A stretch of 64,000 nucleotides of DNA from Leptospira fainei serovar Hurstbridge str. BUT 6 (lineage in GTDB: Bacteria; Spirochaetota; Leptospiria; Leptospirales; Leptospiraceae): positions 1-64,000 of the forward strand of contig NZ_AKWZ02000004.1 of the NCBI RefSeq assembly GCF_000306235.2, written 5' to 3'. The position numbers and the translations under genes were made by a program. Of the stretch, positions 54,457-64,000 are shown piece after piece (position 1 is the stretch's first letter; the number at the start of each line of letters is the position of its first letter). The notes under the pieces were generated by a model, which was given only the letters and a program-made list of their open reading frames with translations, ran no database searches and was not told where the DNA came from.

Positions 54457-56901
54457 ATGGCTACTTTCTTTCGCCCCTATTATATTGATGCAAACGATCA
54501 AAAGGTAATTTTAACGACCGATGAGTCGGTATTGCAGGCGGCAACGACTGCGCTTATCAATCAATTTCCGCAAATTGTTAGCGTGGCAGAAGCGATAATT
54601 CTCACACAGCTGATAACTCCGCTTGCACAGGGAAATTTATCGCCGCTCCCATTCTTACAATTAGCTTCTGCGGCATATTTATCGATTCAAGACGACGAAA
54701 ACCTACCCGAAGGAGATATGACAACCAAGCTGACGTTAACTTTCTCCGGAGCCGATCAGGATCCTTGTATCATTACGATAACTGAAAGTTTACCGGATTC
54801 TATTTTAAGACTCGCTCAGCTAAAATACATTTTGACCCTCAGTGACCAGATAATGAATTTCTTTTCCTTCGAAGTTGTCGATTCGGCGGGGAAGAATCTC
54901 GTTTATGGACCTTCGCAAGACACGGTATTGGACTATTTGGTTATTTTCAATTTACTCAGCGCTTATAGCCTTTCGACCGATCCGAGCTTAATTAGGAAGA
55001 TCGCGTCTCAAAATGTGAGATTCGCCGACGGTTTGAGACAATTTATCAATTTCTCCGATTTCAGCGGTGACGCGTCAAAATATACCATATTCAACATCAC
55101 CAAAAACGGTGCGAACGTATTGTTTGTCGATCGAGCAAAACCGAGTAATTGGTATCCTGTCAGGCTCGAAAACAATTCGGTGATCGATCGAATCGATCTA
55201 ATTGCGATAAAATCAGGCGCGCTGACTCAACAAGCACAGACCAAATTGAAAACCACGATCTTTTTCTCGAAAGGAAACGATTATTCGGCAGTATTAAACG
55301 CGATCGATTTTATCAATTCCAAAGACTTTTCCGTTAATAAAATACCGCCTCAGATCAGCGCGACTTCCGTTGACATTAGCCCTCTAACAAATCGAAGAGT
55401 TTACTATTTCAATTCTCAGGGAAACCTATCCGCCTATCTCGGGGAATATATACCGGAAACATCGGGTGGCGTCGGCGGAAGGGGAAGAGCGGATTCCCCG
55501 GACGAAAACGAATTCTTTTGGTCAGGAAATATCTTCACCGGCTATGCGATCGGATTGCCGATGAAGAATCATCTTAGATTCCTTAGTGCAAGCCTATCGG
55601 GATTTTTCACGACGAATACGCCGATTGAAAAACTTTTTACGCTAGGGAAATCGAAATCGACGTCTTCCATTGCTATAATCGCTTACCAAATCCTGGAAGA
55701 ATTGGGCTATTATAAGAAACAAAACTTGGCAATTGCGAGAAAAAATTTACCCAAGGTTTATTCCAAGCCTCGAATTTTTGTGAATGCGCCTCCTCGAAAA
55801 AATTTCAAATATATCGAAGAGAATTCCAAGCGCCTTCCACTCCTCCGCAAGAAAATGAAAGGTCAGGTTGTTCTCGAAACGAAGGAGACGACAGGGTCCC
55901 CTCTAATGCATAGAGAATCGCAAGGGAGGGAAAATGCGGGATCCGTCATGAAAAAGTATTTATTCTCCACGAAATTCTCCGCAGGCATGCATGTAGACGG
56001 AGAAGATACGTTTTCAGCGAAGTACTCCGCATATTATAGCAAAAAGTATCCGAAGAAACCTTTTAAAGGTAATAGCTTAGCCGCAACCGAATTTACCGAT
56101 TATGTGGCAAGTCAGGACGGAACGACGGCTGAAATTATTCAGAATTTTCCGACCGAGGTATCCTATCTAAAACAGAAAGAAAAGTATTACGAAGTCGTAA
56201 CGGATCAGGAATGGTGCCATCTATTCGGCCATGGAGACGGAGGTCCGGATACCCCCGACAATTTCGTTTCCGGAAGCAAACATTGTAACACCGAACAACT
56301 GGCAATAGAAACCGGACAACGAAAAAGAAAGATCGACGGACTTACCGCTAAAATCACCGCGTATCTTCTCCCTGCCAGCAATATCTGGTATAACCCGGAC
56401 GCGGACGCGAAAGACAATTATAAAAAGGATAATCTCCCTTTGGCCCACGTAATGCGATATAAAGTATACGGCGCTAAAAGAAAGAAGATATTCGATCACT
56501 GGTACGACGCTCAAGAACAAAGTTTTGATTATAATGAGTTCTTAATATTAGAAGAGTTTGTAGATCGAAAGACTTCTATCGGAGACGATGCGGGATTTTA
56601 CGAATACAGAGGATCGCTTGTGGCAAGGTTCTTAGATCGACTGTTTAAAGACTGTAAGTCTTTCGATATCCCTTACGATGATGCCGCATATGAGCCGTTT
56701 CGCGATTTTCCTTCCGGATATAAGAACGCAAAATCCAGAAAAACCGACCGACAAAATACGCTGCTCCAATTTCTGCAAGGCGATGGAAAAACGGTTTTAG
56801 AGCAATTCAATTTCGACTCGAGTCTTTCCCTATTAACGAAAGACAGCCTTCCGCAGATAGTGCAGCTATTATTTTTGCAAATAATAGCTAAATCCTTTTA
56901 A
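54457..56901 (+). CDS. Large protein with His-Asn-Asn-Glu nuclease-like core, paralogue A
   Basis: 814 residues without signal peptide. The N-terminus (PYYIDANDQKVIL) and the block GGVGGRGRAD, near 340, are shared with the paralogue at 57030. A conserved core from 583 has WCHLFGHGDGGPD (His588, His592), DNFV (Asn602), HCN (Asn611) and LAIE (Glu618), followed by strands MRYKVY and FDHWYDAQ. The order H, GGp, N, N, E is like His-Me finger (ββα-metal) endonucleases. No confident family name. The rest looks like a large scaffold or carrier region. It may be a secreted or toxin-like nuclease. Confidence 0.6.
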   Translation: MATFFRPYYIDANDQKVILTTDESVLQAATTALINQFPQIVSVAEAIILTQLITPLAQGNLSPLPFLQLASAAYLSIQDDENLPEGDMTTKLTLTFSGADQDPCIITITESLPDSILRLAQLKYILTLSDQIMNFFSFEVVDSAGKNLVYGPSQDTVLDYLVIFNLLSAYSLSTDPSLIRKIASQNVRFADGLRQFINFSDFSGDASKYTIFNITKNGANVLFVDRAKPSNWYPVRLENNSVIDRIDLIAIKSGALTQQAQTKLKTTIFFSKGNDYSAVLNAIDFINSKDFSVNKIPPQISATSVDISPLTNRRVYYFNSQGNLSAYLGEYIPETSGGVGGRGRADSPDENEFFWSGNIFTGYAIGLPMKNHLRFLSASLSGFFTTNTPIEKLFTLGKSKSTSSIAIIAYQILEELGYYKKQNLAIARKNLPKVYSKPRIFVNAPPRKNFKYIEENSKRLPLLRKKMKGQVVLETKETTGSPLMHRESQGRENAGSVMKKYLFSTKFSAGMHVDGEDTFSAKYSAYYSKKYPKKPFKGNSLAATEFTDYVASQDGTTAEIIQNFPTEVSYLKQKEKYYEVVTDQEWCHLFGHGDGGPDTPDNFVSGSKHCNTEQLAIETGQRKRKIDGLTAKITAYLLPASNIWYNPDADAKDNYKKDNLPLAHVMRYKVYGAKRKKIFDHWYDAQEQSFDYNEFLILEEFVDRKTSIGDDAGFYEYRGSLVARFLDRLFKDCKSFDIPYDDAAYEPFRDFPSGYKNAKSRKTDRQNTLLQFLQGDGKTVLEQFNFDSSLSLLTKDSLPQIVQLLFLQIIAKSF

Positions 56902-57029
56902 ACGTAAATGAAAAGCGAATTGATGATGGATAAAACACCTTTAAAGCATTTAATTCTTATTACGAACCATGGAAATTCCCTTCTTGGTTCGGAAAAGAAA
57001 ACAACGAACGACCGGATTCGATAACCGAC

Positions 57030-59549
57030 ATGGCTTTTTCCGTATATCCTTATTATATCGACGCAAATTATTCCTCCGTTTATCTTTATGATGATGCGGA
57101 CAAAATAACGACGGATTTTATGAACGCCTTTCCCGAGTTAGACGGCGTGGGAGGAATGAATGCGGCCAATATCAAAACGAATTTAATCCAGAAAATTGCA
57201 GCTAAATTCGTTCCTTCTTATTTTATCCAAATTGCATTAAACTATTATAAAAATACCAAAAATATAGACGACTTACCGGCAACAGACGATGCTACGAAAC
57301 TGAATCTCGCCGCCTTTAATCCGGATGCAAATCCTTGTAAACTTACGATCGCTTCCGACGGAGCGAATCTTAACGAGTTAGAAGCAGCTCAGTTGGAATA
57401 CATATTCGCGCTTACCGATCGATTAATGAATTTCTTCCTTTTTGAATTTTCTTTTGATGACGATCCGATCACGTATGGCAGTGTTGAAAATCAAATCCTC
57501 GGCAATCTTGCCATATTAAATTTAGGGAGCGCCTTTTCTTTAATTCAATTACCGAATCCTGAAATAGCTAATTTTAAGGATAGGTTAGCCGGATACCTCA
57601 ACTTTTCGAATATAAAAGCCGTCGTCTTCGGCAACGAAACTCACCTGAATTTATTCAGCTCAGGCATCGATCAAGGCACTTGGTACACTATCCAAGGGAA
57701 GGAAGGAATCGATAAATATAATATTAAGAATATAGCAACCCCAAAAAACAAGGGGGATACAAACAAAGGAATCCTCTTGTCTAGATGGTTGGACGGAACC
57801 GTAAAAAAATACGATGATTTACTTGCAATAGCAACGGCCATTAAACTTTCTCCCAATTTGAATCCGGAAGAGATCGCGGGTTTATCGCTCAAAAGCGTAA
57901 ATATGGGAGCCCTCATCAAATCTATACCGGCCAATCTGGCAAACAAAACCCCTTACTATTGGGTAGACCAAGCGGGCACCTTAGCCGCGATATTAGGACG
58001 TTTTATCCCGAACATAGGAGGGGGAGGCGTCGGCGGAAGAGGAAGAGCGGATAACGTAGATGAAAATGTGAGTATCTGGTCCGGCAATCAGTTCATCGCG
58101 TACGCAATCGGACTGCCTATCGAGACAAAAGATCAATCCGCCATTATATCCTCGGGAGCGGATCGGGTGTTCAAAACCAATACCCCTTCCGCTACGTATG
58201 AACCGGATGCATTGTTATCCAAGAGCGAGGATGCAAAGATTTACGGAATCATTAAGAATAAAACCGTTCCGAATATTAAAAAATCCCTAAATAAATTTCC
58301 GCCTATCTTTTATTTTAAAAGGTTCAAGGGCGCGGATGCAAAAAGAAAGAATAAGCCTCTTGCCGGATATGACCCACCGAGGGTATTCGAATCGCCTATC
58401 AAGAATTTTAAATATATCGGAAAACAACTCTTGACCAAGAAGAAAATGAAAGGAGGCGAAGCCGCCAAGGTAACCCCGGGTGTCAAGTTGAGCCACAAAC
58501 AATCGATGGAGAGGGAAAATGCGGGAACTGTTATGGGCAAGTTCCTTTATAATAAAAAATTTAAGAAAGACCAAAGTGGAGACGTGTTAAAGACGGGATA
58601 CGACGCCTATTTCGCCCAAAATAATCCCGGCAATTCAGGAAGCAGTCTTCCCGCCACCGATTTTACCGATTATCTCGCTCAAAAAGACCAGATATTGAAG
58701 ACTAAAATTTTGGATTTGTATAAAGATGCCACTCCCTATTTCAAAAATTTGGTCGTTCCTAAAGGCGGAGCGCAAGCGCTAAGAGTGATAACCGATCAAG
58801 AATGGTGTCACCTCTACGGCCATGGCGACGGAGGACCGGATATCCCCGAAAATTTCGTGTCCGGGAGCAAGCATTGCAATACGGAACAACTCGCGATTGA
58901 AACGGGCCAGAGAAAAAGGAAAATCGACGGGCTTACTGCAAAAATCACGGCATATCTGCTTCCCGCTCAAACCGTCTGGTATACCGGAGCGGCCTCCGAT
59001 GACGGCCCCTTAAATCGAGGAGACGTAAAAATGCCACTGGCCGATTTGAAGGAATTTCCGCTCCCGACCGCACACATGATGCGCTATAAGGTCTATCACG
59101 GCGGAAAGAAAGTATTCGATCATTGGTACGACGCTCAAAGCCAAAGTTTCGATTATTATGAATTTCTTATTTTAGAAGAATTTGTGGACTGGAAGGTTTC
59201 CCTCTTAGATCCGCTAGCCAAATATGAATACAATACCTCTCTGATATCCAGATTCTTAGAAAGATTATTTCGGGATTGTGCAAAATTGGATCCTCCCATC
59301 GATTGCTCCTCGGCTGATTTCACTCCGTTTAAAGCCTTTCCAGCGGGCTACAAAGACGCGAAGCAAAAGAAGAAAAAAGACCCGAAAGCTGTCGCAGCAT
59401 ACGTAGTCGAGGGTGCCGGCAAGGGAATCTATGATAAGTTCAAGTTCGATGACGAAAGTGGAATCATACTCGGAGACGAAATCCAAAATCAAATCCCGCA
59501 GCCGATCAAAACGACCTTTGCCCAATTAATTAAGAAACTTCAAGCCTAA
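57030..59549 (+). CDS. Large protein with His-Asn-Asn-Glu nuclease-like core, paralogue B
   Basis: 839 residues, diverged from the preceding gene but with the same layout: PYYIDANYSSVYL start, GGVGGRGRAD block near 335, and core WCHLYGHGDGGPD (His594, His598), ENFV (Asn608), HCN (Asn617) and LAIE (Glu624), then MRYKVY and FDHWYDAQ. Roughly half of the aligned core is identical whereas the N-terminal half is much less so. A coding duplication with strong constraint on the core is the simplest reading. The gene begins 128 bases after paralogue A and ends two bases before the giant gene. Confidence 0.6.
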   Translation: MAFSVYPYYIDANYSSVYLYDDADKITTDFMNAFPELDGVGGMNAANIKTNLIQKIAAKFVPSYFIQIALNYYKNTKNIDDLPATDDATKLNLAAFNPDANPCKLTIASDGANLNELEAAQLEYIFALTDRLMNFFLFEFSFDDDPITYGSVENQILGNLAILNLGSAFSLIQLPNPEIANFKDRLAGYLNFSNIKAVVFGNETHLNLFSSGIDQGTWYTIQGKEGIDKYNIKNIATPKNKGDTNKGILLSRWLDGTVKKYDDLLAIATAIKLSPNLNPEEIAGLSLKSVNMGALIKSIPANLANKTPYYWVDQAGTLAAILGRFIPNIGGGGVGGRGRADNVDENVSIWSGNQFIAYAIGLPIETKDQSAIISSGADRVFKTNTPSATYEPDALLSKSEDAKIYGIIKNKTVPNIKKSLNKFPPIFYFKRFKGADAKRKNKPLAGYDPPRVFESPIKNFKYIGKQLLTKKKMKGGEAAKVTPGVKLSHKQSMERENAGTVMGKFLYNKKFKKDQSGDVLKTGYDAYFAQNNPGNSGSSLPATDFTDYLAQKDQILKTKILDLYKDATPYFKNLVVPKGGAQALRVITDQEWCHLYGHGDGGPDIPENFVSGSKHCNTEQLAIETGQRKRKIDGLTAKITAYLLPAQTVWYTGAASDDGPLNRGDVKMPLADLKEFPLPTAHMMRYKVYHGGKKVFDHWYDAQSQSFDYYEFLILEEFVDWKVSLLDPLAKYEYNTSLISRFLERLFRDCAKLDPPIDCSSADFTPFKAFPAGYKDAKQKKKKDPKAVAAYVVEGAGKGIYDKFKFDDESGIILGDEIQNQIPQPIKTTFAQLIKKLQA

Positions 59550-59551
59550 CC

Positions 59552-62500
59552 ATGCCTATAGTAGAAACCCAAACCTTTGCCCTGAAACTCCTGACCGATC
59601 TTTTTAATCGTGTAAAAAACACGGCGGGAGATCTGCTCATCGACCAAAACTTACTCGGACAGGATCACCTTCCGAAGATATGGAATACGGTCTTTAGTGT
59701 GGACCATCTGAAGCTAGGTTCCATCCAAGTGGATGCACAAGACACTTCGACCGGTAATTTTACGGTGAAGGGTAAAATCGATTTGATTCCCTTCCAAAAT
59801 AAGGGAATACAACTCCAAAATTTGGGGGTGCAAATTCAGTTTTTTGCATCTAAGGATTCCAATAAACCGACCGAAACCGTTATCGAATGCATCGTCGATT
59901 TTCAAGGCTTACCGACAGAGTGGGACATACTTTCCTTATATCCTTATCTTCCCCCGTTTATGAATTATCAAACGGATATGCTCGCGGAAGGAGCTCAGGA
60001 ATCTTTCCTTAGAAAGATATCGTTTCAAGATATTCAAACCCGATTCAGTTCCTATGATTTCTGGCGTGTCCGAAACGAAGAGGCAGAAACGCCCGGATTA
60101 CAACTTCTTACAACTCTTCCCTCGGATCCCACATTAGGCCTAGAGCTTCTACGAGCCGGATTCAACTTTTCTTCAACGATCGTTGCCGACGGGGATTTTT
60201 GGGGCGAAGTCAAACTCATTCAGCCGGATCTAAATAAACTTACCGTTTTCGGAGTCGCAGGAGTGGACGATCAAGGATCCGGCAACGTACTCATCGGTCA
60301 TAGTCTTCAAGACCCTACTACGCAACAATATCCGTCGCTAAGTATCGGCGGGCTGAAGATCGAACTGAGAAGGCTTTGTATTTACTCAGGATTGGAAAAT
60401 ATCAGTGGAGCTCCCCCGGGCTTCTTTTTCGAGGTTTATCTGGGCCCGGAAGGAGGCGGCCTCGAACTCATCGTACAAACCGGAATCGGTTCCACAAGCG
60501 CTCGTATTTTAGGAATTTTTGATAAAGGAATTACCCTTTCGGAAGTCGAAAGCTTACTCGGTCTTTCTAATTTAGCCCAAATGCTACCGGCGGGTCATGA
60601 ATTAGGCCAACTCACGCTGAATTATCTGGAGTTGGGAATTTCTATCTCCCCGATGAGGTTGGATACGCTTGAATTTCACATTACGACGGAAAAACCGATT
60701 TCAGTATTTCACGATAAAGTAGAGATCACTCCCACTCTTATTTGGAACCGATATTATCCGCAAGGTTCGGATTCTCCGACCAGCACGCTATCAATCGCAG
60801 GAGATTGGATTTTAGGCGGAACGGAATTTTATACCTCCTTAGATCCTTCTTCAGGCGGATTTTTCGTAACCATGAAAGCGGATCAGAGCCTTAATGCCGC
60901 AGAACTAATCAATCGTTTTTTTTCGACAAAGGAACTTCCTGATATTGATATAGTCGATTTCGAACTGGATGGGAATTTCAAAGACTCCTCCTTTTCCTTC
61001 GAGATAGACTGCACTACCGATTGGGAAATCGATTTCGGCGGAAACTTGCCGGTCGTATTCAGCCAATTGGGAATTCAAGGGGAATACGCCCCTCCCGACG
61101 AAGACTCGTCCGGTGATCCGACAACTACCGGTTCGATCGTGGGAATACTTTTGATCGGTAATTGGAATTTAGATGTGGAGATCGATTGGGGAACTTCCCT
61201 TAGCATCGAAGTGCAGATTCCGCAGATCAACGTAACTTGGTTGATCGATCAACTATTACACGAAATACATATACCGATCGAGCTTCCTGATTTTATGATC
61301 CAAAACCTGGACGTAAAAATCACACCTAAGACGAAAGAATTTACAATCCAAGGCGGATCATCGGATACGATCGATTTCTTTTCAGGATTGGATCTAAAAA
61401 TAAATTCGTTTCAAGCGCAGAGAAAACTTAGCGATCCGACTAACGGGATCTATTCTAGCACCGCGAGCATTAGTATCACGTTGGATGTTGGAGGAGTCGG
61501 CCTCGTTCTTTCGGGGACATACGATTCCAGTATTTCCTCGCAAAACGGAAAACCGTCTACAGAATGGAACTTTAAATTACAACAACAGAATACGCCGATT
61601 CCGTTCGGTAAGCTTATCGAAAAATTCGGGAACTGGATCGGTATCGATCTTCCGATGTGGGTAGGGGATCTAAATCTACAACAGTTCTATCTGGAATTCA
61701 ACATAGGAGCCGCGAACAAATATTTCATCACGTCCGGAGCCGTCTACGACGGAACCGCAATGTTGGGAAGGTTTAGTCTCTTTGCCGAAAAAAACGATTC
61801 GACAGATACGTATTTGGGAAGCGTGCAGGATTATCTAACTTCGATTAACTCAGGGACGTATCAATCTGCGCCGGATACGTATTGGGATTACATACTCGAC
61901 TTTGAAGTGGAGATCAATATTGACGCGGCAAATTTCCCCTTAGTGGGCTCGGAAATCAACTCCATACAAGCGATGAAATTACAATCAATCGCTTGCGCGA
62001 TCGCATCTAGAAAATTTACCCAGGATGAAATCACCACTCTTGTCAATCGCTTACCGCAAGGCGCCTTAATACCTCCGGTTAAGGACATAGATAAGGGCAA
62101 AAATTTTTCCACTCATATACAACTCGGAAGTTCCGTATTGTCGCTCGCTATGCCTTTGGACGGGCCTTCGGCGGGCGGCGCCGGAAATAATTTTCCAGTC
62201 AATCCGGCCTCACCTCTCCAGCCGAACTATCCTATTACCCCCGCACAGCGAAGCACGGTTGATAAAACCAAATGGTTCGCCTTGAACGTTCATCTCGGAT
62301 CCGTTACTCTGCAAAGAATCGGAGTCCGATTTGAAAACTCGAAAGTTACGTTTCTCCTAGACGCTTTCCTAAGTCTGGGCGGTATAGAAATCGGCTTAGC
62401 GGGATTAGGCGTTACGAGTCCTTTCGATCATTTTCAACCTAGCTTTATGCTCGAAGGACTAAGCGTAACCTATTCTAATCCTCCGGTTACGATCGGAGGA

Positions 62501-64000
62501 GGATTCCTAAAAGCGGCGGAAGGATTGTACGAAGGGCAAGCTATCCTGGGCCTCACTCAATTTGAACTTTCCGCGTTGGGCGCTTATTCGAATCGGAACG
62601 GAACAGTTTCCTTCTTCGTGTATTTGGATTATTCCGAGCCGCTCGGAGGGCCTCCGTATTTTTATGTAATGGGTTTAGCCGGCGGGTTCGGATACAACTT
62701 TACCCTGAATGTCCCTGGAGTGGATCAAATACGGAATTTTCCTTTCGTACAGATAGCGGAAGGATCGGAATCTTCCGCGAATTCCGATCCGGTCGCGATG
62801 CTTCAATATCTGGACGAAAATCGGATCACAGTTCCAAAATCGGGAGAATACTGGTTTGCCGCAGGTATACGATTTCTGACATTCCAGATGATCGATTCGT
62901 TCGCGCTCGCCACAGCGCAGTTAGGCGATCATTTCGAATTGGATCTCGTCGGATTATCCACCCTGACTATTCCACAGGGCGTTTCAAATCCGATCGCCGA
63001 AGCGCAAATGGCGCTCAAGGCGTCTTTCGACCCGCAAAATGGATTCTTCGGAATCAGCGCTCAATTGACTCCAAGTTCCTATATACTGTCGAAAGATTGT
63101 CACCTAACGGGAGGATTCGCTTACTTCGTTTGGCTCGGCGGGGATCACGCGGGAGATTTCGTAGTGACTTTCGGGGGATACCATCCGAGCTTCCAAGTCC
63201 CCGCTCACTATCCGAATGTTCCCCGTCTCGGGATTTATTGGCAAATCGGATCAAATATTAGTATTCAAGGATATTCTTATTTTGCTCTTACTCCTGGATA
63301 TCTGATGGCCGGCGGAGGCTTGGAAGCGGTCTGGAGTTGCGGTAATTTAAGCGCTTGGTTTTCGGCTTACGTCGATTTTCTTCTTCGCTGGAAACCCTTT
63401 CACTACGATGCGGATTGCGGTGTCGACATCGGAGTCTCTTATCGATTCTCGATCGACCTATTGTTCTACACGATACACATTACGATCACCGTTCATATCG
63501 GCGCGGATATTCATTTCTGGGGTCCCGACTTTAGCGGAATCGCAAAAATTCATCTATGGATTGTTTCATTCTCGATCAGCTTCGGCGATAGCGGCCAACA
63601 TCCTGATCCAATCAAGTGGTCGGAATTTAAAACTTCTTTCTTGCCGCAACAGGATGGTCAGACTCGCGGATTCGAAATATCCGCGACATCGGGAATCGTC
63701 AAAGATTTAAGCAAGGATACGTCTTCGAAAGTACAGTGGGTGATCAACCCCCATACATTAAGTCTTTCTTTTGCAACATCGATTCCGTTGAGAAAGACCT
63801 CGTTCGGGAAAGACACGCTTACTAGCGAGAATCCCGCATTCGGCATCGCACCTATGGACAGGAAAAGTACCGACATTCTAAACTCGGCGGCATCGATTAC
63901 TATCACGAGGGATGGGGAAAGTGCGGAAGGAGATTTTGTTTTAGACCCGCTCTATAAGAATGTTCCCGATTCCCTTTGGGGTCAGTCCATTAGCGCCGAT
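59552..64000 (+). CDS. Giant DUF6603-type protein, 3' end outside window
   Basis: ATG 59552 opens a frame of 1483 codons without stop to the window end. It follows the previous stop by two bases. The protein is beta-rich, with no signal peptide, and has repeated amphipathic strands. The region near 1020-1310 contains LGGPPYFYVMGLAGGFGY, HLTGGFAYFVWLGGDHAG, FVVTFGGYHPSF, RLGIYWQI, YFALTPGYLMAGGGLEA and HIGADIHFWGP, which I recognise from DUF6603 proteins. Activity is unknown; these are large, probably surface- or membrane-associated scaffolds. The exact domain name should be checked. Confidence 0.75.
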   Translation, partial: MPIVETQTFALKLLTDLFNRVKNTAGDLLIDQNLLGQDHLPKIWNTVFSVDHLKLGSIQVDAQDTSTGNFTVKGKIDLIPFQNKGIQLQNLGVQIQFFASKDSNKPTETVIECIVDFQGLPTEWDILSLYPYLPPFMNYQTDMLAEGAQESFLRKISFQDIQTRFSSYDFWRVRNEEAETPGLQLLTTLPSDPTLGLELLRAGFNFSSTIVADGDFWGEVKLIQPDLNKLTVFGVAGVDDQGSGNVLIGHSLQDPTTQQYPSLSIGGLKIELRRLCIYSGLENISGAPPGFFFEVYLGPEGGGLELIVQTGIGSTSARILGIFDKGITLSEVESLLGLSNLAQMLPAGHELGQLTLNYLELGISISPMRLDTLEFHITTEKPISVFHDKVEITPTLIWNRYYPQGSDSPTSTLSIAGDWILGGTEFYTSLDPSSGGFFVTMKADQSLNAAELINRFFSTKELPDIDIVDFELDGNFKDSSFSFEIDCTTDWEIDFGGNLPVVFSQLGIQGEYAPPDEDSSGDPTTTGSIVGILLIGNWNLDVEIDWGTSLSIEVQIPQINVTWLIDQLLHEIHIPIELPDFMIQNLDVKITPKTKEFTIQGGSSDTIDFFSGLDLKINSFQAQRKLSDPTNGIYSSTASISITLDVGGVGLVLSGTYDSSISSQNGKPSTEWNFKLQQQNTPIPFGKLIEKFGNWIGIDLPMWVGDLNLQQFYLEFNIGAANKYFITSGAVYDGTAMLGRFSLFAEKNDSTDTYLGSVQDYLTSINSGTYQSAPDTYWDYILDFEVEINIDAANFPLVGSEINSIQAMKLQSIACAIASRKFTQDEITTLVNRLPQGALIPPVKDIDKGKNFSTHIQLGSSVLSLAMPLDGPSAGGAGNNFPVNPASPLQPNYPITPAQRSTVDKTKWFALNVHLGSVTLQRIGVRFENSKVTFLLDAFLSLGGIEIGLAGLGVTSPFDHFQPSFMLEGLSVTYSNPPVTIGGGFLKAAEGLYEGQAILGLTQFELSALGAYSNRNGTVSFFVYLDYSEPLGGPPYFYVMGLAGGFGYNFTLNVPGVDQIRNFPFVQIAEGSESSANSDPVAMLQYLDENRITVPKSGEYWFAAGIRFLTFQMIDSFALATAQLGDHFELDLVGLSTLTIPQGVSNPIAEAQMALKASFDPQNGFFGISAQLTPSSYILSKDCHLTGGFAYFVWLGGDHAGDFVVTFGGYHPSFQVPAHYPNVPRLGIYWQIGSNISIQGYSYFALTPGYLMAGGGLEAVWSCGNLSAWFSAYVDFLLRWKPFHYDADCGVDIGVSYRFSIDLLFYTIHITITVHIGADIHFWGPDFSGIAKIHLWIVSFSISFGDSGQHPDPIKWSEFKTSFLPQQDGQTRGFEISATSGIVKDLSKDTSSKVQWVINPHTLSLSFATSIPLRKTSFGKDTLTSENPAFGIAPMDRKSTDILNSAASITITRDGESAEGDFVLDPLYKNVPDSLWGQSISAD

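Noticed and set aside
61888..62112. Minus-strand frames inside the giant gene
   Set aside because: They are shadows of a continuous plus-strand frame with coherent protein features.
1..64000. tRNA, rRNA or CRISPR array
   Set aside because: No cloverleaf-like sequence, ribosomal RNA segment or regularly spaced repeat-spacer array was seen on reading either strand; a tRNAscan or CRISPR search was not run.

Overview
This window looks like chromosomal DNA of a spirochaete of the genus Leptospira. The reasons are a LexA of the usual two-domain type, many lipoproteins with spirochaete-style lipoboxes, a class III cyclase whose N-terminal half and zinc-ribbon resemble the DUF5939 cyclases common in Leptospira, a SiaB/SiaC signalling module and several Leptospira-type hypothetical proteins. 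The base composition is only moderately AT-rich, which would fit one of the higher-GC Leptospira species. Genus is an inference from gene content; species cannot be fixed from this sequence.

Layout. 1-218 is the tail of a membrane protein. 331-1976 is a decayed IS1182-family insertion sequence bracketed by two GC-rich palindromes. 2193-6451 (minus) is an operon with RadC, an O-antigen/polysaccharide ABC exporter (Wzm/Wzt type) and UDP-glucose dehydrogenase. 6734-8931 holds two exported proteins of unknown role. 8952-13058 (minus) is housekeeping: PssA, TsaD, a CtpA-type protease, a small lipoprotein and LexA. 13388-16014 (minus) is a metal-efflux-like adaptor plus TolC-type channel without an adjacent RND pump. 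16092-18405 (minus) has a lipoprotein and a membrane-anchored TPR protein that ends in a degenerate Mrr-like nuclease fold. 18476-21899 (plus) is a tightly overlapped chain: small FtsX-like permease, ABC ATPase, ROK sugar kinase, HIT hydrolase and a YbhN-type membrane protein.

22175-45094 is rich in signalling and acyl metabolism: two class III nucleotide cyclases, two SiaB-like kinases, one SiaC-like target, a PP2C phosphatase, a 1791-residue kinase/AAA/GAF/SpoIIE phosphatase, two ketoacyl synthases, a fused CoA-transferase, hotdog thioesterase-like proteins and an amidohydrolase-like protein under a strong dyad operator. The block 33262-41088 reads as a Sia-type partner-switching operon in which the output enzyme is a predicted adenylate cyclase rather than the diguanylate cyclase of Pseudomonas SiaABCD. 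45107-50005 contains an alpha/beta hydrolase, an MFS transporter, MtnC of methionine salvage and an exported TPR-like protein.

50388-64000 is the most unusual part. A small coupled ORF, an SGNH-hydrolase lipoprotein and an alpha/beta hydrolase are followed by a methyltransferase-like/TPR protein, two large diverged paralogues (814 and 839 residues) with a shared His-Asn-Asn-Glu nuclease-like core, and a giant (more than 1480 residues) protein whose motifs I recognise as DUF6603. The last three are tightly linked on one strand and are the best candidate here for an undescribed system.
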